64,000 bases of DNA from Amphiura filiformis (Eukaryota; Echinodermata; Ophiuroidea; Amphilepidida; Amphiuridae), in contig NC_092628.1 in NCBI RefSeq assembly GCF_039555335.1, positions 64,241,235 to 64,305,234 of the forward strand. The letters run 5' to 3'. The notes below the pieces were generated by a model. The model saw only the letters and a list, made by a program, of their open reading frames with translations. It was not told where the DNA came from and ran no database searches. Both the position numbers and the translations under genes were made by a program. Positions 37,025-48,268 of this stretch are shown piece by piece; position 1 is the stretch's first letter, and the number at the start of each line of letters is the position of its first letter.

Positions 37025-39330
37025 ATGACCCATCATAGTGCCAATGAGAAAATAGGTCACATAACAGTGTTGCCTGAAAGTATTGTAAAATCTCTGAAAA
37101 GTGTTTCCAACATATAACAGCATTTGTAATCTTTGTTTGGAGGCAACATTTGGTCAGCATTTTTAGGTTATCTGTACATTTGCCAATTTGTGCCCCCCCC
37201 CCCCATTTTGAAAAGCTGGCACTGCCACTGTCTGTTTGAAATACTGATGAATTTGCACAAGAAAATATCCTGATGGTATTACGCAGTATTACATGCACAT
37301 TTAGAAAGTTTGGCTTTAGTATAGAAAACACTTTTATTGTTATTAAAATAACATTATGTTAGTATGTATTGTGCCAAGTTTTCAAGCATGTTTTTACCCT
37401 TTCATATAACTCGACATGTAAACGTTTTCTATAAAACGTTTTATGTTTGCCGAGTTAGTATCGGGATTGTATATCGGGTTCACATTTCGCTGACAATCAA
37501 ATAACATGAATCAATTATATCATACATTTTATATTCAATTGATTCTGTTAATATTAAGTTATTCTCTTACATTCAAATACAAAATCAATTTAAAAACTGA
37601 AGATAATGGACACATGGCACACAAAATACATTGTTTTTAAATCAGCTTTTAACATAATATTAAGATTTGGCGATCTCTTCTTTTAGACCACCTAAGCCAT
37701 AAAAGCTTAAAATTACAAATTCATCAAATTAAACTTTTGCATCAAGGTTAAACATGTTTTTAGCTATACAAACATACCTTTTGAACAAGCTTCATTTACG
37801 CTAGCTTTCATGTATTTTCAATCATGCACGTTTGACATCTTTTTACTGCATCATGAAATTCTGCATTTATTTAAGATGACAAATTTCTCGAAAATTTTGA
37901 CGTATTTTTCTGACAAAACAAGCTTCATTTACGCTAGCTTTCATGTATTTTCAATCATGCACGTTTGACATCTTTTTACTGCATCATGAAATTCTGCATT
38001 TATTTAAGATGACAAATTTCTCGAAAATTTTGATGTATTTTTCTGACAAAATTCCCACATTTCTCAAAATTTTTACAACTTTCCACTCATCTGATCACCT
38101 TTTCATATGACGAAAGTGATCCTGATTTTAAGAAGGTATGTTTCATGATATCCAATTATTTTTAAATTGTTTTTTGAGACGAAAACTTCAAAAAGTTGTT
38201 TTAACCTTGTCTTTATCCCATATAATTGCCCTCATTTATAGAGCCCTGCGCTCCCTCCAATACTCTAACAATACTTCGAAGTATTAGGCAGCTCTTTAAC
38301 CTTGATGCAAAGGTAATAATTTAGTCCCTGTGGTCTAAAGGAAAATATCGCCAAAATTTCAGAAGATTGATGAAAAAAAAACTTCAAAAAAAGTAAAAGT
38401 AAAAAGAGCGAAAGCCCAAACATATATAAATAATTAATCAAATCAATCAGCAGTTAATCAGAAATATCAATCAACTGGAAGAGACGGTTGTAGCAGGTAG
38501 CAGTATTGTAATTTGCTTGACAGCTGACACTGATGGCAATGCTACAGGAATTGAAACCTGTGTACATGTAATCAAAACATCCCAACCTTTTCACAAGATG
38601 AATTTGGATAATTTGAAGTAAATCATATCACATATTATCATTACATTACATAATTGTACACTGTAGGTAAATATGGCCCATCCTAATTTGAGTAACAATA
38701 AGATTTACCAGTAAGATGTGACAAATGCTTACTACATAAAGCAAAATATCCTTTGGAAATCAGGTAAGCAGCACTAATTTCCAAAGGATTTTGGCTCATA
38801 TCAGTAGTAGTTGACAATTGCATTGGCCAATCAACACTCAACAGGTGTTAAAATATTGTGCTGCATGTAATTTTTACAGATAGAAAATCATTGGCACGTG
38901 TTGATGATTGATTTATAATTTGATCCTCATGACAAGAGTGGGCCAATATACTTTAATATTATAAAATTTATGTTAAGTCATACCACTGATTATATTAAGA
39001 CATGTTAGAATACACAGGACACATGCATATTACAATCAAATACAACATATATTGTGAGAATAAAATAGTTGACATCATAAATCCCTGATTGATTAGAATA
39101 TAAATTTGCATATAAATATCTAAGCAATCAGTTAAGTAGTGAGCAGTTCATTGAACACACTCATCCTTAAATTTGTCAGCAATTTAATATGGTTAATGGG
39201 TTGTTTGCTGACAAAGAGTTTTACACAGACCTTGAAATAAGTGGAATTACAGTATAAATCGGACAGCATTTTTCCTTTTAACTTTTTCATGTTGTGACAT
39301 TTTGACATTACTTGGTACTCTAGGTTGGTA
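37025..39330. other. Intergenic stretch with a 132-bp tandem duplication
   Basis: Besides the duplication at 37785-38049 there is a small hairpin at 38746-38790 (TCCTTTGGAAAT / ATTTCCAAAGGA). No coding frames of known family. Confidence 0.5.
37785..38049 (+). repeat. 132-bp tandem duplication
   Basis: The unit beginning AACAAGCTTCATTTACGC repeats twice head to tail (37785 and 37917). Only one difference is seen (GACG in the first, GATG in the second), so the duplication is recent or an assembly artefact. Confidence 0.92.
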
Positions 39331-39525
39331 AACATGAGTAGGATTTAATTTTTCCCTAGAGAAGTCCTTTTCAGAGGGCTGAGCTTTCGGTACTCTAGTG
39401 AGTGCCATCTTCAAAGTAACTAGCCATGTCATCTTACTCGGATAATGTCACTCTCGCTAGAGTACCAATAGGTCAGCCCTCTGAAAAAGGACTTCTCTAG
39501 TGAGAGATTAAATCCTACTCATGTT
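39331..39525. mobile_element. Hairpin MITE
   Basis: Starts AACATGAGTAGGATTTAA and ends with the inverse. Inner arms AGAAGTCCTTTTCAGAGGGC and GGTACTCTAG also invert. The centre is near 39430. Confidence 0.8.
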
Positions 39526-40007
39526 GTGATACAACTTATAAAGTATTGCGCAAAATAGTATTATCCTTATCCATTCATTTGATATGCTCACAGTTCCACT
39601 TTAGTGAGGGGGTGTTAGGATTCACATCATAGACACTATGTGACTGTGTTGCTACCTCAACATCCCTCTTAATATACCCGAACTGGTAGGCATATCAATT
39701 GAAAAGATTTGTACAACTTCTGAAGTGAAGTGCAAATTTGTTTGATGTGCAAAATTATAGTTCAAACTGTATCAAAATAATTTGCACCCATTACTTTACC
39801 GAGATTGTAGCAAATGTAACATTAGATTCACTCTAAATGCCACTATCTTTAGGTTAATATCATGTGATGAGCCATTCTTAACATCTTGTACAATAAACAA
39901 GTGATGAGATCATGAGTAACAATCACCTTGTTACAGGTTGTACCTTATGTTGCATTCATAGAAGAGAAACAGTTCCCTTGACAACAAAGTCTAGCATCAC
40001 CAATTTA

Positions 40008-40143
40008 ATGAGGGCCAATCATTCTACAAAGAGCAGGAGAAAACCTCATTGTTACTCTGTTATTTCTCAGAGTGCAGGCATGATAGATTTCACGTAAATG
40101 TGTGATTTGTTAGACACCGTGTAGTAGAACAATTGGCCCTGAT
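40008..40143. mobile_element. TIR MITE of about 135 bp
   Basis: ATGAGGGCCAATCATTCTAC at the left and its diverged inverse (GTAGAACAATTGGCCCTGAT) at the right. Non-coding. Confidence 0.6.
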
Positions 40144-40216
40144 GTATATATGGGAGAATGTGCATCCCATACAAAGACTTTCTAACTTCATTGCCAAATG
40201 CAATTTGCACCTATAA

Positions 40217-40390
40217 CACTTTTCACCCTGATGTGGCAGTGACGTCAGTGCGCATTTCATTGGGCTCAGCTTCAAATTGCTAGCGTTTGCTCAGAGTGGT
40301 GGCGTACACACACACACACGCTTTAATAAGATGTCTCAATGCGACTGCCTCAATGCATTGACATCACTGCCACATCAGGGCGAAAAATGG
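40217..40390. mobile_element. TIR MITE of about 170 bp
   Basis: CCCTGATGTGGCAGTGACGT near the left end is inverted near the right end (ATCACTGCCACATCAGGGCG). An ACACAC microsatellite lies in the interior at about 40308. Confidence 0.75.
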
Positions 40391-41002
40391 AATAGGTACA
40401 TGTACATATCTAGACCCGGTATAACATGTAAATTGTTTCTGATATGTTGTCAGTAAGTATCAATGACTCCAATAATGTACATCTGCTTTGTTTGTCTTGG
40501 TGAATATGATTGACATTGTGTCCCATTATAATACTAGTTGTAAAAACTGCTTGTCTCGTGAAGTGAAAACTTATCTGTCAGCCATGTTGACACATATTGG
40601 ATAAACAATGAAGATGGTATTAACTGCCATGATTTACATTTTTTTAAATGTTGACCTCCAACAGACACTGTCTTATGAATAGAGAGGAGCAGGTTGCAAA
40701 AGGCTCAAATTGAGCTCTTAATACCATACTGAGTAAAGGTTTACGTGCAGAACAATTATGTGTACTGAAGGAAGGCAAGTGAGTGAGTGATTTACAAATA
40801 TGGCTTGGCCTTTTTACATGTTTGACCATCCCCTTTACACATGAACAATGTTAGGAACGTTCAAATACTTATGTCATAGACTAAGCAAGCAGAAAGATTT
40901 TGCATATTTAAACATTTTTGATTTCTTTTTATGCGCAATGTTGAAATGGTGATCCAAAATATGTGCCAAAAATCCCTTATCTCCCTCTGAATCTTGCCCC
41001 CT

Positions 41003-41332
41003 GGGTACACCGAAGTGTGACGTCATGAAATTTATATTTTTGCATTTCAGCATTTTCATGACCATATTTCAGTTGAACATGATGAAAAACACCCACAGTC
41101 CAAATTTGGTGGGAATCGGATCATGATATTGGCCTGGTTTGGAACCAGGCCAATTTACACTGATTTCAATGGGGCTAATTAGGTATTCATGCGGCCATAT
41201 CTCGGGCCCTCATGATCCGATTCCCACCAAATTTGGACTGTGGATGTTTTTCATCATGTTCTACTGAAATATGGTCATGAAAATGCTGAAATGCAAAAAA
41301 AAGTGTTTTGTGACGTCATCACTTCGGTACTC
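41003..41332. mobile_element. Long-arm palindromic element downstream of VPS37
   Basis: GGTACACCGAAGTGTGACGT at the left and its inverse at the right. Arms of about 130 bp include CCAAATTTGGTGGGAATCGG / CCGATTCCCACCAAATTTGG. The element ends about 150 bp past the VPS37 stop, so it may lie in the 3' UTR. Confidence 0.85.
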
Positions 41333-41485
41333 TATACTAAATGCACCTCCCTGTAAGTGAACATGTGGTCTGATGACTGTGATACAATAATTAATCATTA
41401 CTGAGAATGATAGATTTCTTATATATCAACTGCTCTTAGTCTTCTTCAAAGACAGTGTCTGCTATAGGTGAGACACAAAAAGTTT

Positions 41486-44202
41486 TCACTGTGGATATGA
41501 CCCTAGTGTAGGCATAGCCATATTACCACTCCCATACGGCTTCCAAGGCTGATTTTGAGCAGGTGCCGAATAACCCATTGCTGAGCCCCCTGCTGGATAT
41601 GATGGAGGCTGCGGTGCTCGACGAGCCGGCGATGTGTAGGAAGCACCTGATGGTTGTGATGAGGGATATGGAAGAGCGCCCCCACTTGGGGCTGCATAAG
41701 ATAGTGTACTCCCACTTGCACCAGACGGTGTAGGGGAGGATATATGTCCATTGTGTTGTAATTCTTCCATTTTATCAGCTTTGATACGTCGGACATGAGC
41801 TACCCTACGCAATTCTTGAAATTGTTCTAGAAATATTTCAATTGTGAATTCACCTTGCAGAAACTTGTCAGCTACTTCCTGTTGTAAAGATCAATACAAA
41901 CAAAAGACAATAAAAGCTTTAAATATTTCTACTTATAGACTTAAAACATGGAAAGAAACAGACAAAATAGAAAGGGAGATAGAGAGACAGAAGGGATGAG
42001 AGAGAGAGAGAGATGGGGAGAGAGGAGTAGAAAGAGAAAGCAATGGAGAGAGAGAGAGACTAAGAGAGAGTGATGGAGGCAAGGGCAGCCCTCGAATTAA
42101 GGATCTGAAGGGGCACGGCAACTTTTTTAGGGCAAGTTGAAAATTGCCTTGGATTTTCACTGAAGGGGCAGGGCTGGGGCACCGACGGCAACTTCATTAG
42201 AGGGCACGGCAAGTGACTGCCTTGGGTAAAGGACATATTTTGAGGGCATTATGGCAGTGGGGATGGGCACCCACAGCAAAATGACATGGGTGCCGTGGGT
42301 TAATTCGAGGGCTGGGCAAGGGGTGAGAGGGGGAGCGAGCGAGAGAGATGATATCTACTTGCCTCTGACTCCTCCTCAGCTTTTTCTGCAGCTGTCTCTA
42401 ACATGATCTTGGCTTCAGTTGATGAAACTGTGCCCTGCAATCCATCTGAAACAAACCAGGAATAATAAATAAAATTATGTATCAACTCAAGTTTCATGAG
42501 GGAGGGACTGTCAGTACTAAAGACCTTTTAAACACACTTCAGAATCAATGATCTTATTCATTTTTAACTATTTGGGTAATTCCAAGCACATCATTCCACA
42601 ACACAAAGTTTGCATTTGCAAATTAAGAAATTAGGGTGGTTTGGAAAAGTTTCTCCTGCCATAATCATTTACTTACCAAAAATAGTTAATGTACAAAGAA
42701 CAACACAATATACTATCAGCAATTGACAGCAAATTTCAGCACATAGCTACTTCACTCTTCAGTAAAAGAAGACATGAGACGCTTGCCAGAAACCATTGTG
42801 GCAGACAGGTTGATCTTCATTTTGATGTCACATGTCACCTCATCTATACTCATGAAATGACATGTGAATGAATAATCCCGGGACAGCATGTAGGGATCAT
42901 GCTTTTAAAGTCAAGCAGTATAACTCCTCCAAAATGAAGATACAACTTACCTAACTGCCTTCTGTCTTTATCATATATATCACGTACACTCCTAGCTTCT
43001 TGATGTAGTCTTGCTAGTTGAGCTCTTCCTTCTCTTAGTCTAGGCTCCCTAGACAGATTGAAGTCAGCCAAACTGCGATTCTCAGCAAGTGCCATTTCTT
43101 TGTCAAGTTTCTTCTGTTTCATCTATAAATTGTAATTCAAACAAAAGATTAAGCCCTGCAATTTAACAGGCATGAGAATGTTTTTTCTGAAAACTGCCTG
43201 AAAAAAGCGCATGAATTCAGCCTTAAAAAAGGCCCAAAACAGGCTGAAAAAAATAATAAAAATGTGTAAATTTGGACAACAAAACTGCCTGAATTCAGGC
43301 AAACACAGGAAATTCTCATGCCTGATTTATAGATCGAATGAACTGGGAGTTTGTTTATAAGGCTAACATTAGTTTTACTTTTCACCTATATCAAATGTGC
43401 ATGTCAACATTTTCATTATTTTGATAACATGTACTTTTATTTCAAAAGATTTGGGAGTATCTGGACCAAAATCAGCACTTAAAATCCCTCTTATCCTTCT
43501 GATGATTTTCAAGGTAACAGGGGTAGTGAATAGGCTTTTAAAATAATGAAATGTTTAGTATACCCTCATCATATTTGATATAGTTAAAGCATGTTCAGAG
43601 CCAGTACAACACCTGGACCAGTGCAATATGAATTTTTACCTCACGAATATTGATAAGCAACCTTGTCCTTATTTTTAGGTCCAATTGGAAACTACATGTA
43701 ATGATCCCTTTCCATTTGCCTAACACAGGGTCTGACTCTGAGCCTAACACTGAGTTCATGATAACTAAACTGTAACATGTTTATGACCAAAGCAAATCAA
43801 TACAAAACACAATGATTGTCAATATTTGACTAGTATGCAGTCAAGAAAATACAAAAAGATTTCTAATGTTGAAGTACATTACAACCCATATAACAACACG
43901 CTATTTTATGAAACAACTGAAAACCTGTAACAAAATGCAACACATACCTCATCAAGGTCCTCCACCATATCTTTCATTCTGTCATCACTTTCATGTAGTG
44001 CTTTGAGTTCTTCTGTGTTCATATGTTGAAGCAGAGGAAATTTTGTGTTAGCTGAGCCCTGTGCCTGCATTTTGGTTGGTGGATTAGTTGGGCGTGGTGG
44101 TCTAACACCTGCTGGTGGGGTTTGATACCTTGAAGGTGATCCTGGAGGACCACTTGGTGTTCCCATAGCATACGGGAAACTGTGGCTACCCGCATATGAC
44201 AT
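41486..44202 (-). CDS. VPS37: VPS37B/C/D-type ESCRT-I subunit
   Basis: VPS37 proteins join TSG101, VPS28 and MVB12/UBAP1 in ESCRT-I, which sorts ubiquitinated cargo at endosomes. Four coding exons: 43948-44202, 42951-43122, 42363-42445 and 41486-41878, giving 300 residues. Residues 60-210 form the Mod(r) coiled domain: LQHMNTEELKALHESDDRMK, KEMALAENRSLADFNLSREP (matching the EMxLAxNRSLAExNL signature), KAEEESE, and VADKFLQGEFTIEIFLEQFQ then RVAHVRRIKADKMEEL. The tail (about 215-300) is Pro/Ser/Gly/Tyr-rich, as in VPS37B/C. An extra Pro-rich N-terminus (RPPRPTNPPTK) precedes Mod(r); no UEV domain is present, so it is not VPS37A. The third exon ends in a GC donor (AG|GCAAGT). The start MSYAGSH follows a likely acceptor (TTTTTACACAG) at about 44221, so a 5' UTR exon should lie upstream. 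Paralog choice B/C/D is not settled; synteny favours D or the ancestor of the three. Confidence 0.93.
42086..42314. mobile_element. hAT-like MITE, short form, in VPS37 intron
   Basis: The ends CAGCCCTCGAATTAAGG and TTAATTCGAGGGCTG, with exact flanks GGCAAGGG (42078-42085, 42315-42322). It lies in the GC-AG intron, 48 bp downstream of the GC donor, after a GA-rich (AGAGAG) tract at 41970-42075. Same family as 36280-36635. Confidence 0.94.
43167..43324. mobile_element. hAT-like MITE, relative of 13361-13523
   Basis: Starts CAGGCATGAGAAT and ends ATTCTCATGCCTG, with GCCTGAA and AGGCTGAAAA motifs inside. The flanks share only ATTTA, so the target duplication is degraded. It lies in the intron between the first two VPS37 coding exons. 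Confidence 0.7.
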
Positions 44203-44515
44203 ACTGATGCAATATTGTGCTGTGTAAAAATGTAAAGACACAAAGATGTTGAAGCTCTTCAGTTTTGTGTTATCTATGTATGTAACTGAATTCATTTTTC
44301 TTTCAGGCCACTAACACAGGCTTGTAGTACTGTACATCAGATTATATTTATTATAAAGCAATTTTTCTTAACTTTATACCTTAATGAGTGCGAATGCGTT
44401 TGTGTGCAAATTCAAAGCTCGAGTTCTTGAGTAATTAGCACTATACATGATGTGTACTATCATGACTATTCATCTGCCAAATCTGTAACATGAAAAACTG
44501 TCTATTGCACTAGTA

Positions 44516-44862
44516 TAAAGCCAAGAATTTTCTGCTTTACAAATGCTAAATTCTGCTTTTCTCCGCTTTGTAATTTTAGCACATTTCTGACATAATAAAA
44601 TTTCACAATTTTTACATGTTTGCAGCCCGGCCAAAGTGACGATTATTGCGATGTTGCAAAGTTGGGATGGGTGATTGGGTATCACGGCTGCAATGGGAGG
44701 TAGGACAGGCATTGTACGGTAAATCTATGACGGATTTTTGATGAATTTTCCTTTTCTAGGTCATTTTTGCTTATTTTTTTTTCTCAGAAATGCGTTTTTC
44801 CGCTTTACCTCAATTCGCATGATTTTTATGGAATTTCGCAACGCTGAGAATTCTTGGCTTTA
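44516..44862. mobile_element. hAT-like element upstream of VPS37
   Basis: The ends TAAAGCCAAGAATT and AATTCTTGGCTTTA. CACTAGTA flanks exactly on both sides (44508-44515, 44863-44870). Non-coding, 347 bp. It inserted about 300 bp upstream of the VPS37 coding start, possibly in its first intron or promoter. Confidence 0.93.
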
Positions 44863-44870
44863 CACTAGTA

Positions 44871-45845
44871 CTACCGGGTATGTCACAACAAATTTTCCCA
44901 TCCATTTAATAGCCCCTGGTTCATTTAAAATAGCCCCTGGTTCCTTGAAAAACCCTACATATGTATGAACCAGGGGCTATTTTTTCTCAAAGTAGCCTCC
45001 TGGTCCAGCGCTTATTTCCAGCCTGGCTCTGGCTACATGATATAATACTTCTTGCAGATTAATTTGTTATACCATTCAGCAAATTACTTCAGCGGTGTTC
45101 ATCTGCTGTCTGATTATCGCGTTAAAAGAACTAGGTCACACGTTGCTACACTGCTTGACCAGCGAATGAGGTGCCGATGATGATGTGATGTCAATAATGA
45201 TGTGATTCTACTAGCCAATCAGAACCACACTTCCATATACCGTACGCATAAACTGCACCAAATTGGCAGACCGCTGAAGTTCTCTGCTGAAAACTATAGG
45301 CCTAGATAGCAAAAATATCTTGAAATTTTACGTTCTGTACACCAGTATGAAATTACACAATTGTAGCACATCATGAATGCATAACTTGCAAGTTTACGCA
45401 AAATCGGAATCAATTGAAATTTTGGAAATAAGCCTTTTTCATGGATATCTACTGAAAATCATGAAATGTCATGAAAAGAGGATGCTCAGTCAGTGTCAGT
45501 GATGCTAGCCTGCTACTACATGTACTAGTACACGATCCAGAATATCATCATGCATGCATGTCAGAAATTATAGTGGGAATTCGAATTGAATGAACATATT
45601 TTTCAATAGCGTGATGATTTTTGCGTACACTGCGCGATGTATTAGCATTGTATCCAAGGTTGTGTGTTCACGTTGTAGTTTGAAATATGTGATATACGAT
45701 CGCGGTTGGATTGAGTATGTACAGCTAATGAAAGCTGCGTTCATTCAATTGGAATTCTTACTACTGTATAAATAATATTTTGTTCTGGGACTGATATAGG
45801 TATGCTAGGTGAATTCAAATTTGCCATCAACAACTGCATCATTTT
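44871..45845. other. Upstream flank or first intron of VPS37
   Basis: A small inverted repeat of CCCCTGGTTC units occupies 44905-44990, related in layout to 26471-26787. The rest (to 45845) is non-coding to my eye. No clear VPS37 first exon or promoter could be placed. Confidence 0.4.
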
Positions 45846-47710
45846 ATATATGGTCATTTTCACGGTAAAGGGTGTAACTTTTGATTTTTAGGGTCAAAAT
45901 TTCAAACCACTTAAATATATTTCTGTTTACTGAAATCATGCATAGAAGCAACTTAATTTCAAGTAAAATAATGTTTCAAGGCTTAAACCTTTTGATTTCT
46001 AATAAAAAATTTGACATTTGCATAACATTTTGGTTAAAATCTAAGAAAAAATTTATTTTACATAACCTCAGAAAATTTTGACATGAAAGCTGGAATACAT
46101 GTGAAATTCCATTCCAAAGTAAGTCAACAGATATAAGTTAAATTTTATACCATGTTTTGCTATGTTTGTAATTGCAGTTTTGAAAATTTTTAACATCAAG
46201 TGTCATTTACAATGGAAATTTCCAAACCTTAAACATATTTTTTAAGTTTTAATTGGGTTCCTAAAATAATTTGAATGTCTAACTTCATGTACAAATACTA
46301 CTTGATGAAAGGAACCTCCCAGCCAAGTTTCACAGAAATTGGAGTTATTTTTAAAATTGGCAATTCAAGCGATTTGTGTTTCGGAGGCTTCAGTTAACAA
46401 CACAGGTGATCATAAAAGTAAAATATTTAGCTAACTACTACAAGTTGACATAAAAAATAGGTAAAAAATATCACAATTACCAATTTTCATGCTTTGCTTC
46501 TAAGTATTGAATTTCAGTTGTGACAAAAATTAAATTATCACAGCAAGTCATTTTTTTGTTTCGGAGGCTTCATGTTAACAATTGTTAAACGTTGCAGAAG
46601 TAGTTTTTTGAAAACAACAGTGTTGGGATCATCTAAGCTGTTATTTTCTTGTGTGTATTGAATCAATGATTCTATGCGGCAGATATTGTAGATTTATCAC
46701 ACATTAATTTTTTCACCCATTTGTTAAGTATGGTGTTTTTTGCATGTGAAGCCTCCGAAACAGGCTTTTTAAGGTATCAGTATATTTTTCAAACATTAAC
46801 CATAATGTCAATTTTTTTAAATTTATGACATTCTGCACATATCAAGTAATAATTACAATGCAGATATCAGTATGAAACACACCAATTTAGATATGCATAG
46901 ATGATAATTAAGTTTACTGTTGTTTGGAGGCTTCATTTGTTTCGGAGGCTTCAATTGTTAACGGAAAGTTTGTATTGGGTCCCATTTTCAAACGGTGATA
47001 TATATCTCCACGATTTAAAAACATGTGACTTGAGGATCTAGTTTGCTACATTTTAATAAATAGATTGGATGAGCTCTTTTATTTATATTTGCACAAGCTT
47101 GCTGAACAGTTTGTTTCGGAGGCTTCAAAAAGTTAACGGAAAAAACGGCTATTTGAAGTCAAGATTTTATAAAAATTTTAAAAGCTTGCAAATCGGCTAA
47201 TTTTTGTTACCCATTTCAAGTTAAGATAACAACTGTTATGAATCAAGAAGAAGTGAAGAAATAACCAAGAATTATGAACCAAAGCTACACCCACAAAGTT
47301 TGTTAACAATTGTTAACGGAAAATGAAGCCTCGAAGCGATAAATATCGAAGTCCGGTTCTCAAAAATACAGGGCCGTTCACAATTAAATCTAATGTGGCA
47401 GTGTTTACTGAACATATGACTGTACTTTCAGGATAAGAAAAATTATCCATGAACTAACTGAAGAAAACACAGGGTTTTACAAAAATGTTACTGTTTTTAT
47501 AGTTTTTCAAAATGGCAATATTAAGTACATTTAAGCCTGCTAAAACTGAACGCAGTAACTCCCAAAGCTGATTATGCTACCCAAGGTAGCTGCTAACTAG
47601 ATGACTTATGTGGCCAAAAATTATGGAATTCTGTGGCTTTATTAGAACACTACGGATTAAAATGTTAAAAATCCAAAGTTACACCCTTTACCGTGAAAAT
47701 GACCATATAT
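45846..47710. mobile_element. 1.9-kb TIR element with a spaced 15-mer array
   Basis: ATATATGGTCATTTTCACGG opens a terminal repeat of about 44 bp (through GTAAAGGGTGTAACTTT) that is inverted with few changes at 47668-47710. Inside, GTTTCGGAGGCTTC or its inverse occurs at 46378, 46558, 46748 (inverse), 46935 and 47112, with partial copies at 46922 and 47325 (inverse). Most are followed within 0-6 nt by GTTAAC, often GTTAACGG. Full copies are 176-190 bp apart. The sequence between them is not repeated. There is no transposase or long frame. It fits a non-autonomous DNA transposon with unusual internal repeats; superfamily unknown. Confidence 0.85.
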
Positions 47711-48014
47711 CAAATTAAAGCCCTTGAATAAAGAAAGCCAAATTAACTGTAACTGAAAACCTTTTGTTATAGCACTTTCCGTAGCAAAGTTACATCTTGT
47801 CAATACTGACTTTCATCAAAAAAATTCAGCTAGCAAAATTCCCCAAAACAGCATTTCGGTGATGTTTCTAGATCTTAGTCTCAGGTTGATAGCAGAGCTC
47901 TTTTTTAATGGAACTGCTAGATCAATATCCCTCTAAAATTCCATGTGCGAGTGACTTATCACCATAAAAAATCATATATTTGGGTTTAAGTGAAGTATAG
48001 ACAACATATTTATT

Positions 48015-48260
48015 AAGGCTGGCATTTTCGGTCGGGTAACGGGTACCCGCCGAGATTACATTACCGGTATTCAATTTCAATGCATTTTGAAATCATTAAT
48101 AGACTATACCATGAATACAAAGTATCAATTTTCATATTAAAAATACAAAATATCTTTTTTTTTTTTTTTTTTTTTTTAGGTCAACCATGAATGATCCTAG
48201 CATTTAGGTCTAGGTCCAGGGACACTACAAAACCGAAAAAAAAAATAAAATGCCAGGCCT
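48015..48260. mobile_element. hAT-like MITE
   Basis: The ends TAAGGCTGGCATTTT and AAAATGCCAGGCCTA, with exact flanks ATATTTAT (48007-48014, 48261-48268). The interior module GGTCAACCATGAATGATCC, with TCTAGGTCCAGGGACACT-like sequence, recurs at 53520-53590. A T-run of about 23 lies at 48155. Confidence 0.92.
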
Positions 48261-48268
48261 AATATTTA

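Noticed and set aside
46378-47340. CRISPR-like array (short repeats with spacers)
   Set aside because: Spacers are about 165-175 bp, some copies are inverted or partial, the genome is eukaryotic, and the array lies inside a TIR element.
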